In this document: in pieces, positions 32,501-47,500 of the stretch
Numbering within the stretch: position 1 is the stretch's first letter
Layout: the number at the start of each line of letters is the position of its first letter
Assembly: GCA_907163375.1 (NCBI GenBank)
Contig: CAJQUW010016961.1
Location: 202,036 to 266,035 of the forward strand
Direction of reading: 5' to 3'
DNA: 64,000 nt
DNA from: Prostheceraeus crozeri
Taxonomy: Eukaryota > Platyhelminthes > Polycladida > Euryleptidae
Made by a program: the position numbers and the translations under genes
The notes under the pieces: generated by a model
What the model saw: only the letters and a program-made list of their open reading frames with translations
Told to the model about the DNA's origin: nothing
Database searches by the model: none

Positions 32501-35500
32501 GAGAAATTTGCAGTCATATTTCAATTTCATTCGATATACATCGCAGAAAATGCTTTAAAATGGAAATTTAACTCCCTTTTTAGGTGACATTTAATACAAT
32601 AACAGACTTCCATTCTATATAACAGTAAAAACAGTGGTTATACATTTGAGTATGAAAGGCAATCAGATTCACTAAAAGTCATGAAAATGTTAGTACTCTT
32701 TGACCGACGAAATAGAAGAGTTAGACACAATGTTAGCGTCAGTAAAGTATCGCAAACTATAGAATAATTGAAATGAATAATGAACATTAGTCATTTGTAT
32801 TTTATTATCATATTACTATTTTGACTAATATCGGGTGAGGGTAAATAAGCGGGTATTTCTGTATTTCTTACTGGAATGCCCAATCGCGGTGAAATATTAC
32901 TTAATTCCGTAACGTCTGTCGAACCAAGATGTTGGCCCATTAACTGGCCAGTATTGGGATCTCGACGAGGATTGCCAACTTGAGCCAATAACATTCTGTC
33001 AGCTATTCCATCAGTCTAAAACAATGTGCAAAGTGAAAACATGGTGAACATACATACACATAATTGAAGTACTACGTGTAGCAAAAATACCAGTTGTGAT
33101 AGTGAAGGCAACTCGTGACGTGCAAAGAAGGATTCAGGTGGCACAAAAACTTTCAACATATTGACTAACAAATTAAATGCATAAGCAAAAATGATGAATT
33201 AATCATAAATACCTCAATCATATCCTGTGAACTGATTGACTTATCAGGCTGTCACATTCAGTTATTGCATATAAATATCAACTTCAAAGCATTTGATGTG
33301 GTATTTGTGCCACCTAAAGCACACGGTGCTGGCCACTGTATGCAATACATAATTTCTAAGAGCATATATTTAATCAGAGATGTGAATTTGTGCAGTATAA
33401 CTGAAAGATAATGACATATTGCAACATTATAAACAGTAATATAACTTTGAAAAGCTTTTGATACAAATGAATAATTTATTTTAGGCGCGAGCATGTCTTT
33501 AGACAAAAACATAAACTGTCAGAATTATTGACTTGATCATAAGGTCCTAATGACTTTGAACATATGCATATGAGAGCACGATGATCATTTCAAGTTATCA
33601 TCATTATGAACACATTCACATCAGACATCGTAAAGCAACAAATACTAGTACGGCAGCCAGAAGGAGTTTCTGCAGGGAGCGAGCCGAAAATGAGACTTTG
33701 GCAGAATGATGCACACACTATGCCTACTACGAATCTGTGCGCCTGCTGAGCTATACCTGGTTCCTCTTATTGTCTTAGTGTCATTTAAGAAAAACACATA
33801 TTAATCCAATGGGACGCGCACATTGCAGTTTTTTGGTTAAATTGAAATTTTCTATGTTTTCTCTGATTAAGCAAAAAATATTAAGCCCAGAGTCATAAAT
33901 TTCGACATGGAATATCTTCAGGTCATTCCCATCATGTTCATGCATCCCTATCTATGAAGCTAGACCATTTCATAGTTGGTGAATCTCCTAATGTCGGCAA
34001 ACACAGACAGTTTGGTTAATTTCATCCACATTTAACCACATCCTCAGATACGCTGCCGATCAGAAGCATGATAACAACACATTCACATAATAGGAAATGA
34101 CTTGAGGACATTCTATGTCAAAAATTATGGCTCTATACTTAGTTTTTAGATTTATAGTTGGAAAGAGTCAGGAGTATTTTATGATATTATTATTATTGCA
34201 AATGTGTACAAAATTTTTCGACTGCTATCCGGCAATCATCTTCACGTACAAAAGTACCTGTTTTGTTCTGTACCTGAAGATGATTGCCAGATAGCAGTCG
34301 AAACATTTTGTACACATTTCCAATAATAATAATATCATAAAATACTCCTGATTCTTTCCAACTGTAAACCTAAAAATGATCAGTCAGGGCCTCTTTCAAA
34401 CAAACTATACTTAGTATTTTTTAGCTTAACAAGCGAAAACATAAAAATTTCATTTTTGACAAAAACTACAATCTGCGTTCCATTGGATTAATTTTTTCTT
34501 TGATAGTGTCTGACAAAAAGGGGAACCAGGTAGAACTCGGCAGACGCGCAGATTCGTAGTAGGTATAGGATGTACAAAGTGATGTGAAAGTGTTGTTTTC
34601 GGCCTCATTCCCTGCAGAAGCTGGCTATGGATGCCGGACTATACACGTATTTATCTCAACTGCAACAATCAATCTTCAAACGAAAAATCTCTGAAAATAT
34701 CGAGAAATTGTAGCAGAAGTGATTGACTAAACATTATTCAAGCATTTGCGCGTTTGATATCCAAAACATAAACCACCGGCGTAATCATAAAGATTGTAGA
34801 GTGTCAGTTCACGTAGTGTTACTCTGCAATCCTTATAATTATCAACCACACGGCAAAGCCAGGATAAATAAACCCAAAGTAATCTGTTGTGCAGTTCTTG
34901 AGCTTATTCAGCCGTTCTAAATATTTGAAGCTAGTTTAGACCATTCCGAGCCGTGCTGACGAGTCCTTGTAGGACAAAACGCAGCGCATACGACTGACAA
35001 AGATTTTTTCTGCTCAGATTGCTCAAGTCTGATGACATATCTCTATTTACCGCCGTACAGTTATGTCAGTTCAACACTGAGCTTTTCAAACTCAAATTGA
35101 ACTTTCAAGTTCAATGGTGCGAGGTTATGGCTTTCTAGGAGGCGTCATAGTGTGGAACTTGCGCATGTGCCGACTTTTTTCAACGGACAGTTTTGGCTTT
35201 CTGAAGTAAAACTTTCATGATCTTATTCGGAAAAAGACTACATCACACTGAAAATTATGCATCATAACACCGAGAAAAGCAGTAGAATATTATAAAGAAC
35301 AAACCTAACATTTGACTTCAGCTTACCGGGGATCGGATCTTCTGAGTTTCTTGCTTCCGTTTCAGCTCTTGTTCTATGATTCCCCTTTCTAGAATTAACA
35401 ACAATTCGATTAAAAACCATTAATAGACATTTACAATTAATTGTTCTCTAATCTCTGACTTACGAAGTTCTCTATTGAGCTCTTGAGCTGCTAAGGCTTT

Positions 35501-38500
35501 TTTCTTCTCTTCCTCTGTGTTTCGCTGAAAAAATTGAGGATTGGGTTATTAGTTGTCAACAGCAACTAGAAACAATAGTGATTGTCACTTCAAAGAATCT
35601 CATGCTCAGAGTCATCCAAGTTTGATGACCCGTCTAAATAAAGATGCCAGCTAAGTAAATTCTCCTTCTTCACAGCAGAGACGACTTTGTGTTCATGTCT
35701 ACAAGCAAGCAGTGAATGGGTTCTTACCTGCACGCCAACTTTATGCTCCTAATGTTGAAAATTCAGATGAGTTAGAAACAGGTATACCAGGTATGGCTCA
35801 AAACACGAAGAATGACGAAAAAGTAACAGTGCTGTGATTTTTTCAATGTCAACGTTTTTCTATCAATTGAACATCTTAACATAACAGTTGAAACAATTTA
35901 TGCACATATTTGTCATCGTGTGATTGAAGTCAGTCGCGATGGAGCGATTTAAAACTTGGGGTCACTTTATGAAAATGCATGCAGGCATGTTGTACTTTTG
36001 TCATATACAACATCATATTCGCGACATCCGTTTATAAAATCAACTTGCAGTATCTCATTACAAATTTTTTGAACAACGAAGTGGATCTGAATGCCGATGA
36101 GTATTGTATCATCTCTTCAAAATCAATCTCGACAAAATGTGCATGTATTCGTCCCACTGAAATTTATGTTTTTTCACTGTCAATGCAATGAAATACTTAA
36201 ACAATTTTCACTTATATGGCAAATATCGAAAATGCATTTAGCTATTTTATTCATAATGAATCCTCACTAATTTAGAGCTATTAAGATTGAAACAGACAGC
36301 TTAGACATATTGTACCCTTGTTACTTTTCCTACTTAATACTTTCCCCTGCTCTTATTTTCCGGGCGGAAAGGGCACCTTAGAATATTAGGGAGAAAAACA
36401 ACCGCAATTTTCGGAAGTTGACTCTTATTTTCCGTATTATTCTTTTTTCCCTTCTTTATCTTTATCTTGAAAATATTGCTTAACAAAATTCAATCTGAAG
36501 ATACAATGAAGACTTGTGACTTTTAGGAGAGTCTATTAAGTTTTCTCTGCTAAGATTCATATTGATTCTAAGATTTAAACATTTTGGTAGCTTCCTGTAG
36601 CTTATTATCTAGCCATATTTTATACACCGCTAAAAGTAGCCATACTTAGCCATTATTATTACAATGGAAATCCCGAGGCAGGCTACACTTCATGTATGCG
36701 CATGGGCGCCAAAATGGGTTTCTGTAGGGAATAAGGAATGTAATAATAATATCATAAACTCAAACTCTAATTTGTGACGCATGCGAGAATGAACAATATA
36801 AAGTTTCAAAAAAATTAACATGAAACAAAGCTTTTATCAAAATATAATCAAAATTTGTGATTACGTTGTCATTACTAAATTTGCTTGCTTAGTTTTGTAG
36901 ACAAATTTACATTTCCATCTAATTTCATATCTGAAGACATATAATTACAAAAATGGCCCAAGATTAAGTAATTGAAGAAATATATGAAACACAAAATGTC
37001 ATTGTTACAGAAAGCTTCTATCTGTTTCTATTGGATTTGCATGTGTTTTCTTTGATATTAGCTGTAGATGAATCTGTCAGGTTAGACCTTAACAGTCGCG
37101 AGGATTCGTGGTTATTCGGTAGAGTTTCTGCTTATAGTTTATAGTAGTTTATTATAAATAGTAGATCCGATTTGATATTTTTTCATTTTTTTTCATACAT
37201 AATTTATATCCTATTTTATAATAAGATAGTAGATCCGTTTACATTTTATCAGTAGTTTATGGTAGAGCATATGTCTAGTTAACCTGAGGTCGTAGATTCG
37301 AATCCTACTAGAAGTATATCGAATATCTTATTTTATTCTTATTGTTGATTGTACCCATAGATAGTACATCATTTTGTGGAAATTTCATGACCATTCTCGC
37401 TCTCTGAAGAGACCCGATAGTTTACGGATCATATCAGTATTGAAACAAATCTTTACACGGATGATGTCATATGAAAATAATGAAACACCAGTGTATAATA
37501 AGGGAATGCATAAGGGTGTATAATAAGGGAATAAGGGGGCTCACGAATGTCAATGAAGTTAAAATTTGTAAATGAAGTATTACTATCGAGGAGGCACACA
37601 GCTCGATTACCCGAGAGGATAAAACTGAACCGGGTCAATCCAAGTTGAGCAAGGTGAGGTGAAGCAATATTATCGAGATAAACTCGAAACTGAAAAATTC
37701 TATCAACAATCTGCTACAAGTTTCTAAATCAAATTTCGGTTAAAATTCATCGTCAGCTAAAAAGCTTTAATACAGGTAAATACATCTTGCAGATTCAGAA
37801 AACGCTTCGTGAAGTTAAGCTGCGAACAATTAGTGCAGTAAGCTGTAATGATAACAACCAAGAATAATTATCCTGTTCCGTCAATATTGTGTGACATCTC
37901 GTAGTAGCAGCAAATACAATTGCCCAGTTCTACGCAGAAATAAAGCTTGGCATTTGTCACAAGATTTTCTTCTTCTATCTTATGGAATTTCAACATGAGG
38001 GGCCTTATTGCTTAGGTCGATTTCTCACATCAAAATTTCTAGCTGATTAAACCAAAAATTATATTTTTGTATGTAAATATTATTCAAGTCAATACCAATA
38101 AGCTAATAAAATAGAAAATGCAATTTTGTTATTCATCTCTGCGATTTCAAACACAAATTCATATTACAGGAAACGTTGGTGTTATATGAATTCACATTTT
38201 AATTCATCGTACGCACGTGGACCATAGCAGATTGACGAATTGACTTACGTTGACAGTACTGGCCCCAGGAATAATAGCAATTCGCTTTCCGTCTTGGTCG
38301 AAATTTGGATTTCCTCCTCCAGGTGTTCCAAAGGGATGGAATATGTTATCATTGCTGTCAAAATTATTCTTTGGTCTCCCAGGGACGTTATCCTGAACTG
38401 ACATACCTGAAAATCGATTGAATTATTCAATTACTACTTTGACTGAAAGATTAAACAAGATACTGAATCAGGTTCAGAATGAAACAGGGTTGACAAACTC

Positions 38501-41500
38501 GTCCAGAAAAAAATCCGGACGCTCTAATGTTATGTCATCAGAGTAAATATAAACATTAATTGCCTTCTATACTTAACTGTGAATGGAAAATAATCATTAT
38601 GCATAAGATTGTCATCAATATCATGCGTATCTCTTTTCCTCGTCATTCATAAATGACAGGTGATTTTGAATGAAAAATCGCAGCTTTTTATGCACCCCCA
38701 ATATATTCAATTAACAAATACATCAATAAATCTCAAAAGTCTTGAGAATATTTCACAAATCCTTCTAAAAAATATAGGCAGTATAAAGCTATATAAAAAT
38801 TGATCAGCGTGTCTATCATTTCGTTAAATGATTGAATCAACAAATCTATAAAAATATACATTAGTGCGCCTATGGTTGGGTTATGAATCAACAAATCTAT
38901 AAAGAATACAACGTTGCATCTGTGATTGCGTTACCAGAAAACAGGTCTATATAATAATACATCACTGATAGACAAATGATCACTATCAATAAAAACACGT
39001 CAAGTATAAACAATCTAGCTCACTGAAATCTGTCCATAAAAACAATCCGATAAAAAATTCTTCTTTGGCAAAAACAATTCTTTAAATAGTCTAAAAATTT
39101 ACGTTCATGATTCTTCATCATCACTAGCACTATCGTGCTCATATGATTGGAAGTATCGCCGGGAAGAGCTTCGAGCTAAGTCGATGAGGGACTGAGTTAC
39201 TGAAAAATGTTGTAATCCATCGATATTTTTCAAGTGAGATCGCACTCGCAGGATACCGTTCAGAGTTTCAGGTTGGAGACGATTTCTCTCCTTTGTGACT
39301 ACAGCTGCATTTACACTAAATCCTCTTCCCTCAGCAGCATTGTGTGGCTGACTACAAAGCAATGCCTGCACAAGAACTTTGATCAGCGGATATTTGTGCT
39401 TTTCGAATATCTTGCTCCAATAAGCATCTAGCCGTTCTTCTTTGAGTGGCTGAATATCATTGTTGATTGCCAGCTGTTTCCATTCCTCGACTAATGGTTG
39501 CATGTCATCAACTTTTATTGTGGGAATGAGACCTGCAAGAAACGTCAAGTTTTTCAATTTTGTTGTCTTGTCCTTATCCGACTGAAACGTGCGGTTTTGT
39601 GGACACAGCAATGTCAACTTTCGCCACAAACGCATGTGTTCTTTTTGATCAAGTTTGAGGTTGCGTGGAAAGCCTCCAAATAAAAAGCCATCGCTTCGAG
39701 TTTGAAATGGGTCATTTCGGCAGACTGCAAATTTTTCAGACATAAACGTTCGGTTCGGTGGCCTATGTCAACGTCTGATGAGTGATTTTCAGGGGCCGTG
39801 CTTGATGTTGAAATCTTCGACACGACGATGTCTTCACAGACAGAAGGTAGCAAAAATCGTCCGCCTAGAGAAGCCATCATACCACAAATTCTATACACAT
39901 ACTCCGGCCCAATGGGATCGTCTCTCTGTAAAAATAATTGCATTTCTTGAAATAGGGGAAGTGCTTCCGATAGAAAAAGGAGGTAGATGTCTGTCTTCTT
40001 TGATGCAAATGCGCTGCGAAGTCGCTCATACCGATCATTCTTTGCCAAATCTGCCAATCCTTTTTTGGGCAAATAGTGGACGAAATAGGTTCGAAGCGCA
40101 TCAAGGAGCGTGAGAACTCGATTCACAAAATGAAGTAAGGTCAAAAACCGGTAGAATGCAAAAACCGTAATGAAGTTACGGTAGAATGAATTCTTCTATA
40201 CAATACAATTTGCAAACACATTGACAAGTCAAAATATATTTGTGCAAATCCAAGAAGTAAACTGTTATAACAACAGCATAGTGCATGTATAAAATTACCC
40301 AAATTGGACCCCAGTAGTCTGTGAAAAAAGCAGTTTGCAAAAATGATACGGATGAATCAGCTTTAGTCCAAAGCAAGTAGTTGAATGATTTTAAACGGGT
40401 AAAGAAATAACTGACGAACATTAGTATGGATTCGATAAAAATCCGGAAATTTGATGGTTTTGACAGAAAATCCGGACTTCAGCAGATTCTGTCAAAAAAT
40501 CCGGACAATCCGGACTGATAAAATCCGGACGTATGGCAACCCTGATGAAATCACAATTGAAATAGTTTGCAGGTTCAAATTAGCATAATTATTCATCATC
40601 CTTTCTTTGCGGTGTAAAGCGCACATGGTGCAGTAAGCTTAGAATAGGCAGTTAAGTGAGTATATTATGTTATTGTGGGATTATAATTATCACTGTCAAT
40701 GATGATGTTCGAGAGATGTTTATGACCAAATGCATTGCAATTCTTGAACGACGGATTATCAAACTATGATCATTCTATTGCAGACGTGACAACAACATTT
40801 CAACTGCATTTTAAAAAATAATAATTTTGTTTTGACTTGATAAAATTTAACTATTTCTGATTTGAGATTAGAAAGTGCAAACACACAAAACATTGGTGTG
40901 TAGCTCTATATCATATGCTATGGCTATTACGATTGCTTTAGAAATGCCATCGATTTGAGTGTTATTGATATCTAATTAGAGAATAAATAGATTTCGAAGA
41001 AGTATACTTGCAATACTTAGCTAAAGTAGAAACGTCTTCTGAGTTCTACGCTTTTAATTCAGCGTATCAAAATGAACATCTATGAAGAACAGATTGCTTT
41101 ACGTCCGTAGAATGTACTAATATATTCTAAGTCTTTCAAAATCTTAGAATATTCCACACCAAAGATACAGTTCTGCTTTCAATACGTGAACTATTGATCT
41201 TTCGTATTTCTTTTACATTCTTATTTTTTTTTTAATTATTTTATTTTAAATATTTTTTTTTATTTTACCGTATTTCTTTTATTAAAACTCGGGCCTCTAA
41301 CATAACCAACCCATGATAGCCTACTTTTGTTAAATCTACCCCCTAAATATCTAGGATCACTTAAACCATGATTCCGAATGGGATGAACAAACTTGATGCC
41401 TCTGTCATAAGAATTTAAAAAAACTATTCGACTTTTTTCAATTGCGCTAGTATTCACTTCATCAAGGATGGAAAAGCACAAAAGCTATCCACGTCAGATG

Positions 41501-44500
41501 CTCTTCAATAGGTAAACATTAGAAACTGGCATTCACTATTTTTCACAGTTTAAATAGATATATCAATAATTATAAAAATATAGAAATCAGAAAGATATTA
41601 TTGCTCAAGACTCAACACAACCCAGGCCTCCAATAGAAGCTGAGTATATAGAGAGTCAAAATAGAATAGGGCCAAGGGGGGAGTTGCAAAACAACTGACA
41701 AATGCTGCTTACATCTAAGTAACGAGTTCATTCAGTAAATTGTAGAGTAAGCAGCCTCAATCAGTTATTTCACAAATTGACTAATTAATTATAGACTTTA
41801 CTGAATGCAATGTATTATCTTTCCTGCAGCATGTACATTTCATAAATTAAACGTTTACCTTGACTTAATACAAGAAAAAAGCTTCTTTACATAGATTTAA
41901 CACTGTCACTTGTCATCATCTGCACTAAAGAAATCTAATACATTCCATTTCATAACTTTAGAGTATGCTTATGTCAAGTTGTGACTTGATATTAAAGGTC
42001 GTCATTTCAGTCTGACAGCTGAAAATTATGCCTTGTGAAGTAAAAGTCGGAGAAATGCTTTGATGAAATTCTCGGTAGATTTTATTATTTAGCAGCTCAT
42101 CTTATTGATGATAATTGTCAAGTCAATGTCTTCTCACAGTCAATATTTCAATCTATCCTGCAATTAACATTCTCTATCGCAATTTCAAAGCAGTGAGTGA
42201 TTTCTAAGTAACAGAGCTCACGACAAGTTAATTTAGCAGGCTGTCAGAACAGCTGAAGAAAATGCCAGCTAATTACAAAACGATAAGATCAGTTGTCTAT
42301 CGGAAATATCAAATACCTGAAATTGCAACTGCTTGTTCTCAAAGGAGCAATGTTTCGTCCCAAAACACATAGTTATCCTGACAAAATTGTTGAATACTTT
42401 CATTCACCTCATTCCTATCAAAAAGTGATAATTAACCAGGGATATTGATTGACAGGTTCGCATCTATAAATCATTATGTTATGAACTGAAATAATTATCA
42501 CACTACATATAAATTTAAACCATTCGCCGTACAAATTTAATAGTTTTTCTAGTTCGCGGACATCTTGAATATCCCCTAGTTTACAGTTCTCACTAATTAA
42601 AGCTCATTATATGAAGTGAATACGAGATGCAGCTGATAACAATTGTTGTACAACATACATATCAATAACTAGAGTAGCCATTTTTTAGCTACTATTCGTG
42701 GATGTGATCACGCTAAGAAGGACATACAAATTTATTTGTCATCAATGCAAAAAAATTCTAGAATTCACACATGAGAGATAGAAAGGTGACATTGGGCTAC
42801 ACCTTACCACTGGCAAGAGTGACCTTGACCTGACTAAAGATATTCACATATATTGAAATAATGTGTGAATATAAATTTCTGTAGACAGATACAACACGTT
42901 TGTTGATGAAAAGGCTTCTCACAGTCGCAGATTGATGGAGTCTGTCTCATTTGAAAGTATGCTTATAAAAATTGCTGAGTTTACACATGTTGAATTAAAA
43001 AAATGCTGGTTTAACGTCACTACTCCCCATACCGGCAGATTAGATGGTGCTGACATGGTCAGGCTTTTCTGGAGCATTGTGGTACTTTTAGTTCGGATGT
43101 CCTTCGGGTCGACTTCCAATGACACTTTTGGGACTCGTCAGGGGGACTCGACGATTGGACCGAAAGATCGCTAAATCAAGCACCTATCCACTGTGATACA
43201 GGAGACCCAACTCAAACCGATCATCAATAACAAAATTGAATTTAAAAGAAAAATAAAAAACAATTTTCTACGACCGTGTTGTCACATAATCCCAATACGA
43301 TAGAAAATTGCTTTTTATCATTATTTTAAAAAAATGATTCCCAATCGATGGCAACGAAAGATCAAATTCAAGCAAAATTGAACTTGACAGTTATAAAGAT
43401 TTATATTTCATCAAATAATTCATAGACTTCCAACCATCTACATGTAGACCTGCATGTTGTCTTTCTCTACAGGAATTTCTATCACACACACCGTAATTTC
43501 ATTATGTGCAAAATATATTTAGTCAGGTCAAACTTACTCTTGCTATAAGTCAGATGTAACCCAATACTACCTGCCGCATCATCATTCTACTTTTCTATGT
43601 TTCATGCGTGAATCTTAAAATTTTTTGTATTGATGATAAAAAAAGTGTATAGCCACGGGTAAAAGCTGAAAAATATCGCTGCTCAAGTAGAAAATTTATA
43701 TGATTTCTATTATACCAAATAGCATCAGCTCTCTCCTAAAATCGACAAATAATGACACTTAGCCGAAATATCTTCAAATTGACAGACATAGCTTATAACG
43801 TGGTCTTGTGGTATGCATAATGAAATTAATTGCAGAGATATCTAAGATGAATAAAGAAATAAAAAATAGAATAGAGCGCATGCAATAAATTTTGACCAAA
43901 TCTCATCCAGTATAAAGTCAAGAGATAAATAATAAAATAAAAAGTTAGAAATGGGAAAAATTAAAATGCATGAAGTTATTACAGAATCAGTCCATAATGA
44001 AATAGATAGCGGAGGATGACTTGGTTTTGAACACAGTCGTTGACTTCTTTCCCAGCACAATTGAGGAGCATAATCACTCGTGTGTTCTATCAAAAGACTT
44101 TTCTGTTCACTTTTCTTGTCTAAATTCTTAATTTAGTGTAATCATAAGTTGTACTAATTGATGCCAAGTCCTTGATGATTGAGTTGGATAAGATCTATTA
44201 TAGGAATTTATAACAGAAAAGTAATCGAGCAACTGTGTCATCACGAACTGCCGCTTAATAAGAAGCGAGCGATGCAAGAAGTGAAGTAGTACTCGTAGAT
44301 AGAGGCGCATATGCTGTAAAACAACAAATTTTCGCGAATTTCGCGACGGCGAGTGTCTCGTGAAAATTTCACGTTGCACGCGAAAATTTCTTACCATGGA
44401 TATTGCGAATGGTGTACGACCATAAACTCGCGAAAATTTGTTGTTTTACAGTACACAGGTTCGTAAGTGACCGGACACTAGACACATACTGCTGAACACA

Positions 44501-47500
44501 AAGACACACGCGTCCAATTTCACGTGCGCCATCGTCTCGATTCAGTGGACTCCATGAATCGAAAACGATCAGCTAAATCATTTTGTCATGTCGTTGAAGT
44601 GGGCGGTCCACTGAGCCACAGATATCTGGAGTGCACCTTCGTTGTATGAGACTGGAATGCTTGCAGTATAGGTTTCGTGCAGAAATATTGCCTTCAAGTA
44701 CATGTATTGTCAAGCATGAAAGGAGTCTCGAACCTATGATATCATCGGACATAATCAACTCAACCCTCCCACATAGATTTTTGTGAATAGTTCCCTGAGA
44801 TCATTATTATTCTAGAAAAAGGAAACCTAGGAGAGAACATACATGCTGCGCATGTACTGTATGCTACACTTTACAACCACAGTATGCAAGGGTCCTGGTC
44901 AAAATGGTCTTTCTACAAAATAGTCATGAAACTCAGTTTTTATATGAATACATAAACTTTGTTTATTTCCGATTTTTTTGTAATCCCACTCACCATTCTT
45001 GAATGCTGAGTATTTAGCAAGAATGAAGACTGCACATTTTTTATAGATCTACTTCTTGATCCGATCCCCAGACGCTTCCACACCCTAAGCGAACACTCTA
45101 TCAGAAGGCCACAGCGCCGATAATGTCTAGTTAAGTAGTGTATGCATAAAAAGTATTTGTGCATGAAAGAAAAGAATATTAAACTGATGACATTATATAC
45201 AAAAACATAACATATTAAGAAACAGATAAACTTGCCTCCATCAAGACGATCCATTGTAGCCTGTAATTTTGTTACTTTCTCTCCAAATTCATTCTGCAGG
45301 GGAGCCCCATGACCGATGTTCGGACCAATCCCTAATGTTGTTTGCTTGGGCTGAAAGTCATGCAATCAATGGAAACGCTGTTACTTGATGAAAAATAGCA
45401 ACCGACAAAATCAAATGATTAATGAACTGAATAATCTGAAAGTGATGCATCGGACCATATTACACACATTTGCTCAAATTCATAAAATTCATCGAGCAAT
45501 GCAAGATCAACAATACCGGTGCAATGTGAAGTTCTACATGTGCACTGTATACATGTAATGCGATTTATGCGTTTGAGGATTTTCATATGTGTAGTAGTCA
45601 TAATTTGATTGCTATAGAGAAGAAGACAATATTTTGTTAATTCGCTGCAGAATTACTTTCCCATTGAAGAAGAGAGTCTATATTAACTTCTCGTTAAAAA
45701 CACCCACCTACTGCAGTGTTAAGATGTAGCCTACAGATAAAAGGACAGCAACGAATTGATTCATCACTTTCACATTCTTAATAGATACTCGTAGCATAAC
45801 AAATTCGATTTCCACAATTTTTAAACCGCATTTCATTTTTGAAAAATAGCGATTAAAAAGTATCGAACTAGTGTATTGTAACCAATTGTAAAATCATCCA
45901 TAATGTGCGCGTTTTCTTCTCTTACAGTACCTCACTATCAGAAAGAGGACTGATTTGATATTTCTGACAATGATAATTTAGATATTGAAATTTAAATGAT
46001 CTCAGCTGCATATGTGATCGATTAAGCTCTCAAGAAGTAGCACCAGACCGAATTTCACCTGTGTTCAATTATGTTGTCAGATAATTTACTATCATGTGTC
46101 GTGCGCAATTGTACTTGTACATAGAGTATCTAAGATGGAATTAAAATAGTCATAGACCCTCCGAGGAGTATGTAAGGAAAGATCTCATCTCTCAGTAACT
46201 TACGTAGCTATTTTAGACTTTTATTGATTTGAATTGCTGCAAAGCTCGTGACATAATTGTTATAATGCCAAGCAAGAGGCTGTAACTAAAATACAGATGT
46301 CAATATTGAACAATTTTTTCTGATTTCAGATTAATGAATGAAACATCCAGAAATTCTCACAAAACATTTAATGACTCTATTTTCTTATTATTTGTTTGCT
46401 GATCTTTCTTTTCGAGGAGCGACTAGGTTGCAATGTTCAAGGTTAAATCATTAAGTTTTTATCGAAGTGCATTTTATTTCGTTGCCATCCTAGCTAAGCT
46501 TGAATGAATGCCTGTTATCACAATACTCACTGTAGAAGAAATTTGATCCATGAAAGTTCGATATGGAGGCTAAGTAAAACGGCAAAGGTAAATGCTTTTA
46601 AATCTGTTCAATAACAAGTTGAAAAATCGCTGTACTTCTACAGCTCATCTTTCCATACTTATATTTCACATGTCTTTCTAAAAATGTCCCCTGCTAATTT
46701 TGCCGGTTAGCGCATCGAACAACGGTTAGCATCACATTGTTGAGCTTTAACTCTCTTTTACAAGGGCTATTTTGAGCTCAGAAAACCCGGGAGGGAGCTC
46801 CTGGAACCCCTCTGATTTTGATGTTCTCATGGCTCAATCGTTCACAAAATTGCGGTGCACAAAATAGGTCATGTTGTTACTATAAATAGCTGAATTGAAA
46901 ACTGCGATTCCACTTTTTTTCAAAAAGTTGATATTTTGAGCATCACTTGGAAACTAACTGATGGTAGATGACTTCAATCATCGGAGCATTGTCATCAGTT
47001 ATCACACAGAAACGCTTTCAGAAAATATTGGGAACAATTTGGATTATTTTGGGACAATTAAAAGTCGTGCTGAATACAACTCAAAAGGGATTTTTGGAAA
47101 AATAAGTAAATTATAAATATGACAGAAAATATATGGGTAAAAAAAGTATAGTATATATAATTTAATATATAGTACTTAAATATGCATTATATCTTGTATT
47201 AGACAGGCAACCTACCAATTGATTAATTTATCAAACCTCAACAGATGTAACCACCACGATACATGTTTCGGTCTGCTGGGCCTCATCAGTCGTGGATAGG
47301 TTCGAGCCAGTGACGTGGAGCTAGAGGACGTGCAAGCAAACCCAAGGCCATGAAACCATCTGTTGAAAGCTTGAGCTATACATTCAAAACTCACGCTTTG
47401 CATATGTACACGCCTATATACATGTATATTCAATATTTAAATATACATGCACATGTATGTGCATTCCAACAAATTCACCCAATGGCATGTGGAACTTAAT

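Noticed and set aside
37245-37315. Functional tRNA gene
   Set aside because: Acceptor stem does not pair and the anticodon stem is poor. Listed only as tRNA-like.
41260-41481. 73-codon minus-strand open frame as an exon
   Set aside because: No acceptor/donor pair in the phase required by the flanking exons, and no recognised domain.
43537-43571. Possible symmetric-phase exon encoding SIGLHLTYSK
   Set aside because: Poor acceptor (ATGCGGCAG). The 45.2- and 38.2-kb exons already form an intact split codon without it.
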